This document shows positions 7,483 through 14,775 of a stretch of DNA of 22,028 nt, one piece after another. The DNA lies in the IMG/VR virus record IMGVR_UViG_3300040816_000644, positions 1 through 22,028 of that record, one strand, 5' to 3'. Position 1 is the first letter of the stretch; each line of letters starts with the position of its first letter. The position numbers and the translations under genes are program-made. This DNA comes from a virus. The notes beneath the pieces were generated by a model. That model was not told the DNA's origin, ran no database searches, and saw only the letters and a program-made list of their open reading frames with translations.

Positions 7483-8659
7483 AATCTACGCTGGTAAGCG
7501 TTGCTAGTTCATCTTTATCTAGTAAATATTTAGTAATTGTAGATGCATTGCCTGATACAATCTCAAAAAGTGTAATGCTGCCAACAGTTGCTCCTAATGC
7601 TTTAGCTGTAGAGTATACCACTCCATTAATTTCTTGCGTATCAATTAAATCCTTTCTTGCATCTGTTACATCTATTGCTGCAATGTACGGCTCATAATTT
7701 GCAAATAAATCTTGTAAAGCTGCGGTTATAGCTGTTTGTATGCTTGCTATTTCATTGTTACTATTAATAGTACTAATAGTAATGCTAAAGTTCTTAGTTG
7801 TTATCGGTAATACATTTATACCAGCAATATTGGCTGGTAATTGATTAATACCTGATTCGTCAAAAGTTACAGCATTTAAAACTTCGTCTAGTTGTGTTTG
7901 TGTAGGTATAACTGAACCGCTTAAAATACTTTTAACATAAATGTCTATAAATCCAGCGGTTGCACTTGTGTATGGATAAACTCTAACTGTGCCTATTGCT
8001 TCGGCTTCCTCTCTATACCATAAATAATTATTAGGCAATCTTTCTTGTTTAGCTGCTGTTATAGCTTTATTTCTATAGCTGTCTGCTGTTTCTGCATCTG
8101 CTGCGGTTGTTAATACAGTTACAATGGTTGCTTCTGCTGCTGTAATTTGTGGATTGACAAAAGTAACTATATCGCCTATTTCCATATTCCCAATAACGCC
8201 AACGCCTGCAGTTAGCGTTGCATCACCTTTTGCTTGAATTGATAAGTTTACTGTGCCACTTGTAACCGTGTAATCTTGTGTAGTTGTATAAACTACCCCA
8301 GTTGCTTTGTTTGTTAGTTGTGTGCCACTTGGGATAGTTCCTGCTGCTGTAACTATCGCTTGTGCTTCTAGCTCGGCTTGTGTTGCTGCCTCTGGCTTTC
8401 CTATGCCGTATTTTCTCGCTGCTTCCTCAAGCGGTCTAATAACTGTGCCATCAGCTAATGTAACTGGCTCAAAGCTGGCAGTTTTTAGAAAAATCTGTTT
8501 GCTTGTAAAATTGCCATACTTGTAAACAGCATTCATTAATCCTGCTAGTACTTTACTTAGTATATTTAGAAAACTTTTAGGCAGTGGGCTAACATTCTGA
8601 TTGTAAGTGCTAGCAAAGCTGGCTTTAATCTCGTTATATAAACTATTCAAATCTGGCAT
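7475..8659 (-). CDS. Baseplate J-like protein (Mu gp47 type)
   Basis: A 394-residue protein in the Mu gp47 / P2 gpJ family, which forms the wedges of the contractile baseplate around the hub. It shows the family order: an N-terminal helical part ('LNSLYNEIKASFASTYNQNV', residues 4 to 23), then 'ASFEPVTLADGTVIRPLEEA' and 'AARKYGIGKPEAATQAELEA'. After the middle beta domain (residues 95 to 150) come 'NPQITAAEAT' and 'ADSYRNKAITAAKQERLPNN', typical of the family 'DE-x-x-R' and 'g-x-p-N' region. Then 'TVRVYPYTSATAGFIDIYVK' leads to the C-terminal domain. It overlaps both neighbours, as usual for the gp46-gp47-gp48 block. Length is slightly above Mu gp47. Confidence 0.88.
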   Translation of the reverse strand: MPDLNSLYNEIKASFASTYNQNVSPLPKSFLNILSKVLAGLMNAVYKYGNFTSKQIFLKTASFEPVTLADGTVIRPLEEAARKYGIGKPEAATQAELEAQAIVTAAGTIPSGTQLTNKATGVVYTTTQDYTVTSGTVNLSIQAKGDATLTAGVGVIGNMEIGDIVTFVNPQITAAEATIVTVLTTAADAETADSYRNKAITAAKQERLPNNYLWYREEAEAIGTVRVYPYTSATAGFIDIYVKSILSGSVIPTQTQLDEVLNAVTFDESGINQLPANIAGINVLPITTKNFSITISTINSNNEIASIQTAITAALQDLFANYEPYIAAIDVTDARKDLIDTQEINGVVYSTAKALGATVGSITLFEIVSGNASTITKYLLDKDELATLTSVDYV

Positions 8660-9038
8660 AAGTCGTGTATTTGAAATCTAAATCTTCTATTACAATATTT
8701 ATTTGTAATGTATTAATATCTGTAATACTGCATTCTACAGTATAACCGCTTGCTATGCTATCTGTGGTAATCCATGCTAAATTCTTTTTAATCGCATCTT
8801 CAAAAACTGGCAAGTTAGCAGATATTAGCGTTTTGCCTTGCAACTGTAAAAATTCGTTAGTTAAGTTATTGCTTACGTTGTCGTCTAACTCATTACCCCA
8901 CCATGCGGTATTATCTATGTTAGCTCCAAACAGGCTAATATTAATAGCTGTAGCAATTCCTGTATCTGTAGCAACCACACCATTAGAGATAGTTATATCT
9001 GCTTGGTTGTCTTTGTTTAGATTGAGTGCTATATCCAT
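8643..9038 (-). CDS. Baseplate wedge protein, Mu gp46-like
   Basis: A 131-residue protein of the gp46 family (Mu baseplate, functional match of gp25). It has the pattern 'MDIALNLNKDNQADITISNG' at the start, 'AINISLFGANIDNTAWWGNE' with the conserved Trp pair at about residues 45 and 46, and 'VFEDAIKKNLAWI' in the last half. In contractile phages this wedge protein sits at the start of the sheath and nucleates its assembly. It starts at an ATG sharing one base with the gp45 stop and overlaps the gp47-like gene by 17 bases. That gene order (45-46-47-48) is a strong support. Confidence 0.85.
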   Translation of the reverse strand: MDIALNLNKDNQADITISNGVVATDTGIATAINISLFGANIDNTAWWGNELDDNVSNNLTNEFLQLQGKTLISANLPVFEDAIKKNLAWITTDSIASGYTVECSITDINTLQINIVIEDLDFKYTTYARFE

Positions 9039-9517
9039 TATTCTGGTGCTTGTGTATCTGATATTACGCCATCAGCATTTGTAAATTTATGTATATGCTC
9101 TAGAAATGATATGCCACCAATAACTATATCACCGCTGCTTTCACAAGTACCATCTGCTTTTAATTCAAAGCTACCACTGGCATTGCTTAACTTAATACTT
9201 CCATCTCTTTTTATTAGTATATCTGCTTGCTTAACACCCTCGGCATCACGTGAATATATTTGTATTTCACCCTCGGCTGTTACTGATTCGCTTATAACGT
9301 CATTTGTGCCAATTACTAGCGGTTGGTCGCCTGATTGTTCCTGCTTAATAGTTGCTGCGTTGTCTTTTAATATTGGCTTGGCATCTATCCCTGCAATCCC
9401 AGTCGCTATGGCTTTGTGTGTAGTGCCTTGAAAATCAACACCAAAGCCTAAGACTTTAGCTCCATTGCTTAATGTTGTATTAAATATTTCTTTTATCTTT
9501 GCTACTCTACCGCTCAT
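9038..9517 (-). CDS. Baseplate spike protein, Mu gp45-like
   Basis: A 159-residue protein matching the Mu gp45 / P2 gpV spike that pierces the outer membrane. The N-terminal OB-like part (residues 1 to about 80) contains 'GAKVLGFGVDFQGTTHKAIA'. It is followed by a regular beta region 'ILIKRDGSIKLSNASGSFEL', and a tip 'FLEHIHKFTNADGVISDTQA'. His141 and His143 form an H-x-H that in this family coordinates the iron atom at the spike apex. I chose ATG 9517 (MSGRVAKIKE) because the more upstream ATG 9568 would overlap the end of the previous gene by 41 bases and adds an atypical hydrophobic leader. No clear Shine-Dalgarno is seen at either. Confidence 0.82.
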   Translation of the reverse strand: MSGRVAKIKEIFNTTLSNGAKVLGFGVDFQGTTHKAIATGIAGIDAKPILKDNAATIKQEQSGDQPLVIGTNDVISESVTAEGEIQIYSRDAEGVKQADILIKRDGSIKLSNASGSFELKADGTCESSGDIVIGGISFLEHIHKFTNADGVISDTQAPE

Positions 9518-9527
9518 GACAATGTAA

Positions 9528-10748
9528 TTAAATTGGTAAGCTACTAGGTATACTAGCAGTATAAACATTTGGCAATCCTAATATTAAATTAGCACTCTGG
9601 TTGCCATTACTCGTTATATTTAATATAACATCTTTAACAATAAATTTATATTTATCTTTTATCAACACGCTTGGAGCGGTCAAGTTTATAAAAGTGTTAG
9701 TCTTCCACACCTGCTTTGCTGGCGTGTAGATTGTTGCTAACTCAATAGGTACACTGAACACATTGCCAAACATACGGCTTGCTTCTTGTTGTACTTTCTC
9801 GGTAACAGCACTAGAGCCGTCTATATTGTCAATTTGTATAATTTTAGTCTTGGTAATGTTACGCAAGAAAGGATTCACAAACGTTGAGGTGCTTGCTTCC
9901 TCGTCTTTTAAGTCTACATCTTGTGCAGCTTTAATATGGCTATAGTAACCGTCAATATTGTAGTTAGGATTAATACTTATAACTGGTGCTGTATTTTCCT
10001 GCAAGTCTGCTACTGCTATAGAATCGCTAGCTGCTTGCAGTAATACTAAATTACCTAAGGCATCATTGCTAAATATTAAGCCTCTTGCATGTGCTAAAGG
10101 TTTTAGAAAGTCAAAGATGGTTTTATTGTTTTCTGTGAGAGATAGAAAATCAAAAGGGCTAGTAATTACATTGCTAGTTACTAAGAAGTCTAAGCCTTGC
10201 GTTATTGTCTGTGCAATCGTGATTAAGTTTACTTTGTCAAAATCTTGAGGCTTGGCAGTTATAAACTGAATCATTGCTGCTTTAGTAACTGCTTGTATTA
10301 CAAAAACTTTAGTTTTAGCGATTACGCTTGGTGCGGTATTGATTATGTAACCTGTAAAATATAATTCTGTTCCTATAAACAGCTGTAATGTTTGAAATTG
10401 TAGAGGCTTTAAAATAGCTAGTATGTTGTTATCTATCACGCCTGTTAGCGTTACTTGGTCAAAGCCGTCTAAGGGGTCGTTTATGTTTACGCTCTCCCAA
10501 TTCTCTAATAGATTGTTATCTATCAGCACACTAATATTCTGATTATTAATTGCTGGTGCTGGTGCTTTTATTTTAGCTAAACTAGGATTATCTGGTATTG
10601 TTAATATTTGCCCTATTGCTAGTTTATTCTCATCTACAATAGATGGATTAGCACTTTTTAGCAGTGTAGTATATTTACTACTACCATAACTTATTTGTGA
10701 TATAAGCTGTAATGTATCACCTGCTTTTACTTTGTAACTGCTAGGCAT
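9528..10748 (-). CDS. Baseplate hub protein, Mu gp44-like, with N-terminal LysM
   Basis: A 406-residue protein. Residues 4 to 54 are a LysM domain ('YKVKAGDTLQLISQISYGSS' to 'NKLAIGQILTIPDN'), a short fold that often contacts peptidoglycan or, in phages, sits on the tail hub. The rest is the Mu gp44 (gpP) type: 'INDPLDGFDQVTLTGVI' after the first domain, 'ELYFTGYIINTAPSV', then 'FLKPLAHARGLIFSNDALGN', then a C-terminal 'FINLTAPSVLIKDKYKFIVK'. In Mu this hub connects the tube end to gp45. Position between the gpN-like and gp45-like genes supports it. In P2 the LysM protein gpX is separate, so a fusion is likely here. It overlaps the upstream gene by 8 bases. Confidence 0.8.
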   Translation of the reverse strand: MPSSYKVKAGDTLQLISQISYGSSKYTTLLKSANPSIVDENKLAIGQILTIPDNPSLAKIKAPAPAINNQNISVLIDNNLLENWESVNINDPLDGFDQVTLTGVIDNNILAILKPLQFQTLQLFIGTELYFTGYIINTAPSVIAKTKVFVIQAVTKAAMIQFITAKPQDFDKVNLITIAQTITQGLDFLVTSNVITSPFDFLSLTENNKTIFDFLKPLAHARGLIFSNDALGNLVLLQAASDSIAVADLQENTAPVISINPNYNIDGYYSHIKAAQDVDLKDEEASTSTFVNPFLRNITKTKIIQIDNIDGSSAVTEKVQQEASRMFGNVFSVPIELATIYTPAKQVWKTNTFINLTAPSVLIKDKYKFIVKDVILNITSNGNQSANLILGLPNVYTASIPSSLPI

Positions 10749-12042
10749 AATAAATTATTTGCTTACCTTTATTCACAAAAAATAACTCATCACCCTGTAA
10801 ATTATTATCTGCAATTATACGCTGTTCAAAATTTATAGAGCCGTACAATTTATTTGCTATTACTGGTAATGCATAATTTTTGTCGCATACAAATGTTTTT
10901 TGTTGCTGTAGTGTAAATGATAATTCTAAGAGATAACCTGCAGTAAGGTTTACTAATTCTTGTATTTGCTGGTAAGTAGAAAAATCATCGTCTACTAACT
11001 CTAAACTTGTATATTGTGATTCACGCCACACAATATACTGCTCTGTTTGCTCTAGCAAAACATCTACATATTCTATGGCTTGTGTTTGCGTGGTGAATTC
11101 TGTGTTGGTAATTGTCGCCTCTGCTAGCCCTGCTATAGTTGCAGTTGCTTGTAAATCAGCATTAGCAAACTTATTTTTGTTTGTGTTATTTACTAAATCT
11201 TTTTTACTGTCTAAGCCTAATAAGTTAGATAAACCATCAATAAATGCATTTGCTCTGTCTACAATAGATATTTCCAAACGTGCTGGTAATTGTGTAAATA
11301 TTTGTATTTGTTTTCCTATAGTTAATAGATTACCTACTACATCTACTGCTCCACCTGCTATACCGTTTATATTGCTTTCTATAGAACGCTGTATTGCGGT
11401 TATTTCACTAGATATAGCTTGTGTTAAATTTACAGTATCTTGTATTTCATCTGTTAAATCTTGTATAGATTCTGTATTTAACAAGTCATCTACTGTTTTT
11501 CTAAAGGATTTTACAGAGTTAAGTATATCTTTTTGCCAAGTCGCCTCGTCTACTGGGTCTTTAATGTTAATTGCTTGGCTTGCTTTATTTGCTGCTGCTT
11601 CGTTTGCTTCTGTTATTTTTTCTAATATGTTACCACGTGCATCTAGGCTTGTTGCTGGATATGCTGTTTTTATAGTCTGGTAAAAAGTAACTGTAATTGT
11701 ACTACTTCCTATACCTGTAAGTATTCTATCCTCTTTCTTTATCTCACCTACTATCGCAACATCTATTTTACCATATGCTGGGTGTTGTAGTGTTCCATAG
11801 TCTGAACTGTCTAATACATTAAAAGCTGCTTCTGCATCTGCTATGTAGTTATCACCTATAAAAATCATCTCCATAGGCAGTCTTAACATGGTGCTGCCTA
11901 GCGTTTGTACATAAGTCTGGTTAGTATTTGCAAACTCGTAAGTAGTAGATAGCTTTTCTTTGCTCTTGCTTACATCTCTATAAGCAAAGCTAGAAATTGT
12001 CGCTCCAGTATCGCTTGTATAGCTTGCTTTTGATTCTGCCAT
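10741..12042 (-). CDS. Mu gpN-like (DNA circularisation N-terminal family) baseplate protein
   Basis: A 433-residue protein with the N-terminal domain called DNA_circ_N, which in Mu is gene N (gp43) and belongs to the baseplate hub. Pattern seen: 'SFAYRDVSKSKEKLSTTYEF' then 'LGSTMLRLPMEMIFIGDNYI' then 'FNVLDSSDYGTLQHPAYGKI' (a G-x-L-x-H-P-x-x-G motif at about residues 83 to 91) and 'GSSTITVTFYQT'. This order is characteristic. The middle (residues about 130 to 290) is predicted mostly helical and long. The C-terminus 'FVNKGKQIIYYA' closes the domain. It lies between the tape measure and the gp44-like hub exactly as in Mu. The old name does not mean it circularises DNA. Confidence 0.82.
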   Translation of the reverse strand: MAESKASYTSDTGATISSFAYRDVSKSKEKLSTTYEFANTNQTYVQTLGSTMLRLPMEMIFIGDNYIADAEAAFNVLDSSDYGTLQHPAYGKIDVAIVGEIKKEDRILTGIGSSTITVTFYQTIKTAYPATSLDARGNILEKITEANEAAANKASQAINIKDPVDEATWQKDILNSVKSFRKTVDDLLNTESIQDLTDEIQDTVNLTQAISSEITAIQRSIESNINGIAGGAVDVVGNLLTIGKQIQIFTQLPARLEISIVDRANAFIDGLSNLLGLDSKKDLVNNTNKNKFANADLQATATIAGLAEATITNTEFTTQTQAIEYVDVLLEQTEQYIVWRESQYTSLELVDDDFSTYQQIQELVNLTAGYLLELSFTLQQQKTFVCDKNYALPVIANKLYGSINFEQRIIADNNLQGDELFFVNKGKQIIYYA

Positions 12043-12049
12043 AGCCTAA

Positions 12050-13756
12050 CTATGCCCCACTTGATAAAAGGTTAATAAATGGCGTATTAGAGCCTTGCAT
12101 TTCTGCACGTCCTGTTTCATCTCTGATTGTAACAAAGTTTTCGGTTGTTTGCGTGTTAGATGTTACTCTATCTATTAAACCTAAGCCTTCTGCTGTAGGT
12201 CTTTGTGCCATAGGACTAGGTGCTAATAATTGTTGTGTGCTATTTGTGTTTAATTGTAAGCCTGTGTTGCTAGTTAAGCCTAACAATTTGCCTGCTGCAC
12301 TAAACATGTTGCTAATCGTATCCCATAAACTAACAAAAAAGTTTTGTACTGGTTTGAAAGAATCCATCAATGATATAGCTACTCCTGCTGCTATTGTTCC
12401 TAACAATACAAAGGGGTTCATACGCACAACAAAGTTAAAAGCTTTCATAGCTACTGTTGCACCACCTATAGCTAAACTTAAAGCCTTTAGAGTTATTACA
12501 GCTACAGCAAATCCCTTAATTACATCTAATAAATTGCTAAAGTTGTCTACTAATTTACCTATAGCGGTATTGATTTTTTCTACAATATTAGCCTGATTGT
12601 CTGATATAAAAGCGGTGATATTATCAATCGCTTCTTTTATTTGTCCTGAACGCAAGCCAAATAATGCTTGCTGTACTCCATCTATTGCAGAACCTAGCAA
12701 TTTAAAACTGCCCTCGGTTGTATCTAGTCTAATCTTTGCCATTTTCTCAGCAGAACCACGAGCATTATTCAACTCTTTTGTTAGCTCTTGCAGTTTTCCA
12801 GTTTCAAACAATCTAGCCAAGTTGCTTGCAGCTTTTTGTCCACGCAAGCCCACTAAATCAGCTAAAAATGCTACTTTGTCAAAATTACCACCTACTTTAT
12901 TGCTAGCTGCACTAATTTCACCAAGCACAACTTCAAAAGGTTTCATATTTCCAAAGCTATCTTTAAATGATACGCCTAACCTTTTTAATTGTTGTGTTAT
13001 TTTAGGTGTTGGAGCTGCCATTTTAGTAAGCATGGTATTAAATGCACTACCTGCAACGCTAGCCTCTAAACCTACATCTTGCAATAAAGCTACTCCAGCT
13101 ACTACAGATTCAAGCGGTATACTTAATTCACTAGCTGTAGATGCAACATTTTTTAAAGATTCACCTAAACTGCCAATCGTGCTATTAGTTCTAGCACTTG
13201 CCAACGCTAACACATCAGCTACACGCCCTGATTGATTCATAGCTAATCCCATACCTTTTAAAGCATTAGATACATGGTCTGCAACTTCGGCTATTTCTAA
13301 TCCTGAAGCACTTGCAGCACTTAATACCGCTGGTGTTGCTTGCATTATTTGTGTTGCATTAAAGCCAGCACGTGCTAACACTTCCATGGCATTAGCTGCT
13401 TGTGTTGCTGTGAATTCTGTTGTTTTTCCTAATTTTAGTGCTAAGTCTTCTAATGGCTTTATTTCTGCTCTAGTTTTTAATCCTACAGCTCCAACATTTG
13501 TAATAGCTTGTTCAAAGCCCATACCTGCACGGACTACAACTGCACTTGCTGCTCCTATTGCTGCACCTGCAATAGATGCTTGTTTGCCAAAAGCCGTCAT
13601 GGATTGGTTAATAGATTTTAGGCGTTTATTCATCATGCCTAGCTTTCTAATAGAGTTATCGCTAAATCTGCCAATTCTAGACTGCATTTGTTTAACTGGT
13701 CTAGTTATCTGGTCTACAGCTTTAAATACTGTTTTTATTGGTAGCTCTCTTGGCAT
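12050..13756 (-). CDS. Tail tape measure protein (TP901-type core)
   Basis: A 568-residue protein. Residues about 75 to 260 contain the TP901-type tape measure core: 'GFEQAITNVGAVGLKTRAEI', 'FTATQAANAMEVLARAGFNA', 'TQIMQATPAVLSAASASGLE' and 'IPLESVVAGVALLQDVGLEA'. Around residues 410 to 460 there are two hydrophobic helices (including 'LLGTIAAGVAISLM') that may enter the host inner membrane. It is short for a tape measure; at the usual 1.5 Angstrom per residue it would set a tail of roughly 85 nm. The start ATG is inside the frameshifted extension of the upstream chaperone, 34 bases before its stop, with AAGAG a few bases ahead. The C-terminal tail 'TRDETGRAEM'-like part is polar. Confidence 0.88.
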   Translation of the reverse strand: MPRELPIKTVFKAVDQITRPVKQMQSRIGRFSDNSIRKLGMMNKRLKSINQSMTAFGKQASIAGAAIGAASAVVVRAGMGFEQAITNVGAVGLKTRAEIKPLEDLALKLGKTTEFTATQAANAMEVLARAGFNATQIMQATPAVLSAASASGLEIAEVADHVSNALKGMGLAMNQSGRVADVLALASARTNSTIGSLGESLKNVASTASELSIPLESVVAGVALLQDVGLEASVAGSAFNTMLTKMAAPTPKITQQLKRLGVSFKDSFGNMKPFEVVLGEISAASNKVGGNFDKVAFLADLVGLRGQKAASNLARLFETGKLQELTKELNNARGSAEKMAKIRLDTTEGSFKLLGSAIDGVQQALFGLRSGQIKEAIDNITAFISDNQANIVEKINTAIGKLVDNFSNLLDVIKGFAVAVITLKALSLAIGGATVAMKAFNFVVRMNPFVLLGTIAAGVAISLMDSFKPVQNFFVSLWDTISNMFSAAGKLLGLTSNTGLQLNTNSTQQLLAPSPMAQRPTAEGLGLIDRVTSNTQTTENFVTIRDETGRAEMQGSNTPFINLLSSGA

Positions 13757-13955
13757 CTTGTAACTCTTTTAGTTTAGCATCTCTTATATACAGATAATAA
13801 CCTTTTAATTCCTCATAAGGCATATTTCTATCAAACAAGCTATTATACACTAAACAACAAGTATAATGCATAGTTGTATATGTTAAAGCTATATTGTGCC
13901 TTTGCAAGCTAGCAGTCTTGCCATCTATTATTTCTATATCTGCTAGTCCACTATA
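13722..13955 (-). CDS. Tail assembly chaperone, frameshifted C-terminal extension
   Basis: This segment is an open frame with no good start of its own (only a TTG at 13907) and is read in the -1 frame after slippage at 13955-13961. The joined protein would have 132 residues from the short form plus 77 here, 209 in all. The extension begins YSGLADIEIIDGKTASLQRH and ends DAKRATNKNSI; it holds two Cys (HYTCC) and a basic helical end. In lambda (G/GT) and P2 (E/E') the longer product contacts the tape measure. It fills the otherwise empty 187 bases before the tape measure ATG and runs into that gene by 35 bases. Confidence 0.8.
   Translation of the reverse strand, partial: YSGLADIEIIDGKTASLQRHNIALTYTTMHYTCCLVYNSLFDRNMPYEELKGYYLYIRDAKLKELQDAKRATNKNSI
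13909..13946 (-). promoter_or_regulatory. Candidate hairpin stimulating the frameshift
   Basis: Minus-strand CTAGCAG at 13946-13940 is perfectly complementary to CTGCTAG at 13915-13909, with a 24-base loop. The stem starts 8 bases after the slippery run, inside the usual stimulatory spacing. The zero-frame stop TAG (13945-13943) lies in the 5' arm. Confidence 0.6.
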
Positions 13956-14350
13956 AAAAAACCTATTATAGAAGTTATCAGTATGTTGTCTCTAGGGTCT
14001 AACTGTTTGACTTGGTTAACCATTAGCCCAGTACAATATGCTATTGCTTTAGCAGTTATGCCACCATTGGATAATTCAAAAAATAGCTCGCTAGCGTTAC
14101 TAATTACAACTTTATCTAGTTGCTTTACATCTGGGTTATTCTTAGCTCTTAATTTATTAGAGTATATAAAATCAATGCTAGGCGTTCCACCCTCATCAAT
14201 CAGCAAACGCCCTTTCTGTATTGCTTTTATTAAGTTATTAGCTTGTTCTTGATTTTCTAAAATATCTTTGTTTAGCTCTTCGTCCAAATCTAAGCTATCT
14301 AGAAATCTTTTGTAATCTTTTTCTGCTACTTCTCTTGTTATCTTTGCCAT
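13943..14350 (-). CDS. Tail assembly chaperone, short form
   Basis: A 135-residue protein lying between the tail tube gene and the tape measure gene, the usual place of the tail assembly chaperone that coats the tape measure while the tube grows. It starts MAKITREVAEKDYKRFLDSL and is mostly helical and charged. The gene ends GFFIVD just after a T-TTT-TTT slippery run, and a minus-one open frame continues for 77 more residues. The short form corresponds to gpG of lambda or gpE of P2 by position. No sequence family was recognised beyond position and the frameshift. The ATG lies 31 bases after the upstream gene. Confidence 0.75.
   Translation of the reverse strand: MAKITREVAEKDYKRFLDSLDLDEELNKDILENQEQANNLIKAIQKGRLLIDEGGTPSIDFIYSNKLRAKNNPDVKQLDKVVISNASELFFELSNGGITAKAIAYCTGLMVNQVKQLDPRDNILITSIIGFFIVD
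13955..13961 (-). promoter_or_regulatory. Slippery heptamer for -1 frameshift
   Basis: Seven T on the minus strand, read in the zero frame as GG(T TTT TTT) ATA. Both P- and A-site codons stay TTT after a one-base backward slip, so tRNA-Phe re-pairs fully. The zero frame meets TAG 3 codons later, while the -1 frame is open for 77 codons. Frameshifting at this gene position is conserved in tailed phages. Confidence 0.85.
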
Positions 14351-14381
14351 GGTAAATACCGATATATGGTTAAGTTATTAA

Positions 14382-14771
14382 TTAAATCTCTACAAACTTT
14401 TCACCGTCTGCGGACATCAAATTAAGCGTTAAAGTTCCTGCTTGTGAATTATAAACAAGCTCGCCTTCTATTCTTACAGTGCCAGAATAACTTACTGCAC
14501 CGCCCTCTGCTGCTAGAGTAAAAGTAACAGCAAATTTTTCTGCATTATCGTTTAGCGTTTCCAAAGCAACTAATTGCTCTTTATCAATATTTTTTAAAGT
14601 AATATTAGATAAGCTAGGCAATCTGGCAGATTGTGTAGCTTGTACGCCACCATTTACAGCAACGCTTTCAGTGTTAAATAGTCTATTGTCAAGCTCTACA
14701 CCGCTTTCAGTATCAGTGCTATATGTTTCGCTGTTAAGTTTTAATTCAACTAGTCTATGTAAAAAAGCCAT
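14382..14771 (-). CDS. Tail tube protein, Mu gpM-like
   Basis: A 129-residue protein with the Mu-type tube fold. It starts MAFLHRLVELKLNSETYSTD and contains 'RLPSLSNITLKNIDKEQLVA' in the middle, the region that forms the family's conserved loop, then 'SYSGTVRIEGELVYNSQAGT' and 'TLNLMSADGEKFVEI'. Together these are strands of the tube ring. It lies just downstream of the sheath gene, as expected for a contractile tail. An AGGAG Shine-Dalgarno stands 9 bases before the ATG, which suits the high copy number of the tube. Length agrees with Mu-type tube proteins. Confidence 0.82.
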   Translation of the reverse strand: MAFLHRLVELKLNSETYSTDTESGVELDNRLFNTESVAVNGGVQATQSARLPSLSNITLKNIDKEQLVALETLNDNAEKFAVTFTLAAEGGAVSYSGTVRIEGELVYNSQAGTLTLNLMSADGEKFVEI

Positions 14772-14775
14772 TATA

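Noticed and set aside
9518-9568. Upstream ATG 9568 for the gp45-like gene
   Set aside because: It would overlap the end of the previous gene by 41 bases and adds a hydrophobic 17-residue leader not expected of a spike protein.
12597-13235. Long plus-strand open frames (for example 212 residues here, 202 at 11075-11683, 211 at 15347-15982)
   Set aside because: Each lies opposite a well-recognised minus-strand phage gene. Their products are Ser/Ala/Leu/Lys-rich shadows with no family features or ribosome sites.
13722-13907. A stand-alone 61-residue gene beginning at TTG 13907
   Set aside because: There is no Shine-Dalgarno and TTG is a poor start. The frame is open back to the slippery run, so it is better explained as the frameshift extension of the chaperone.
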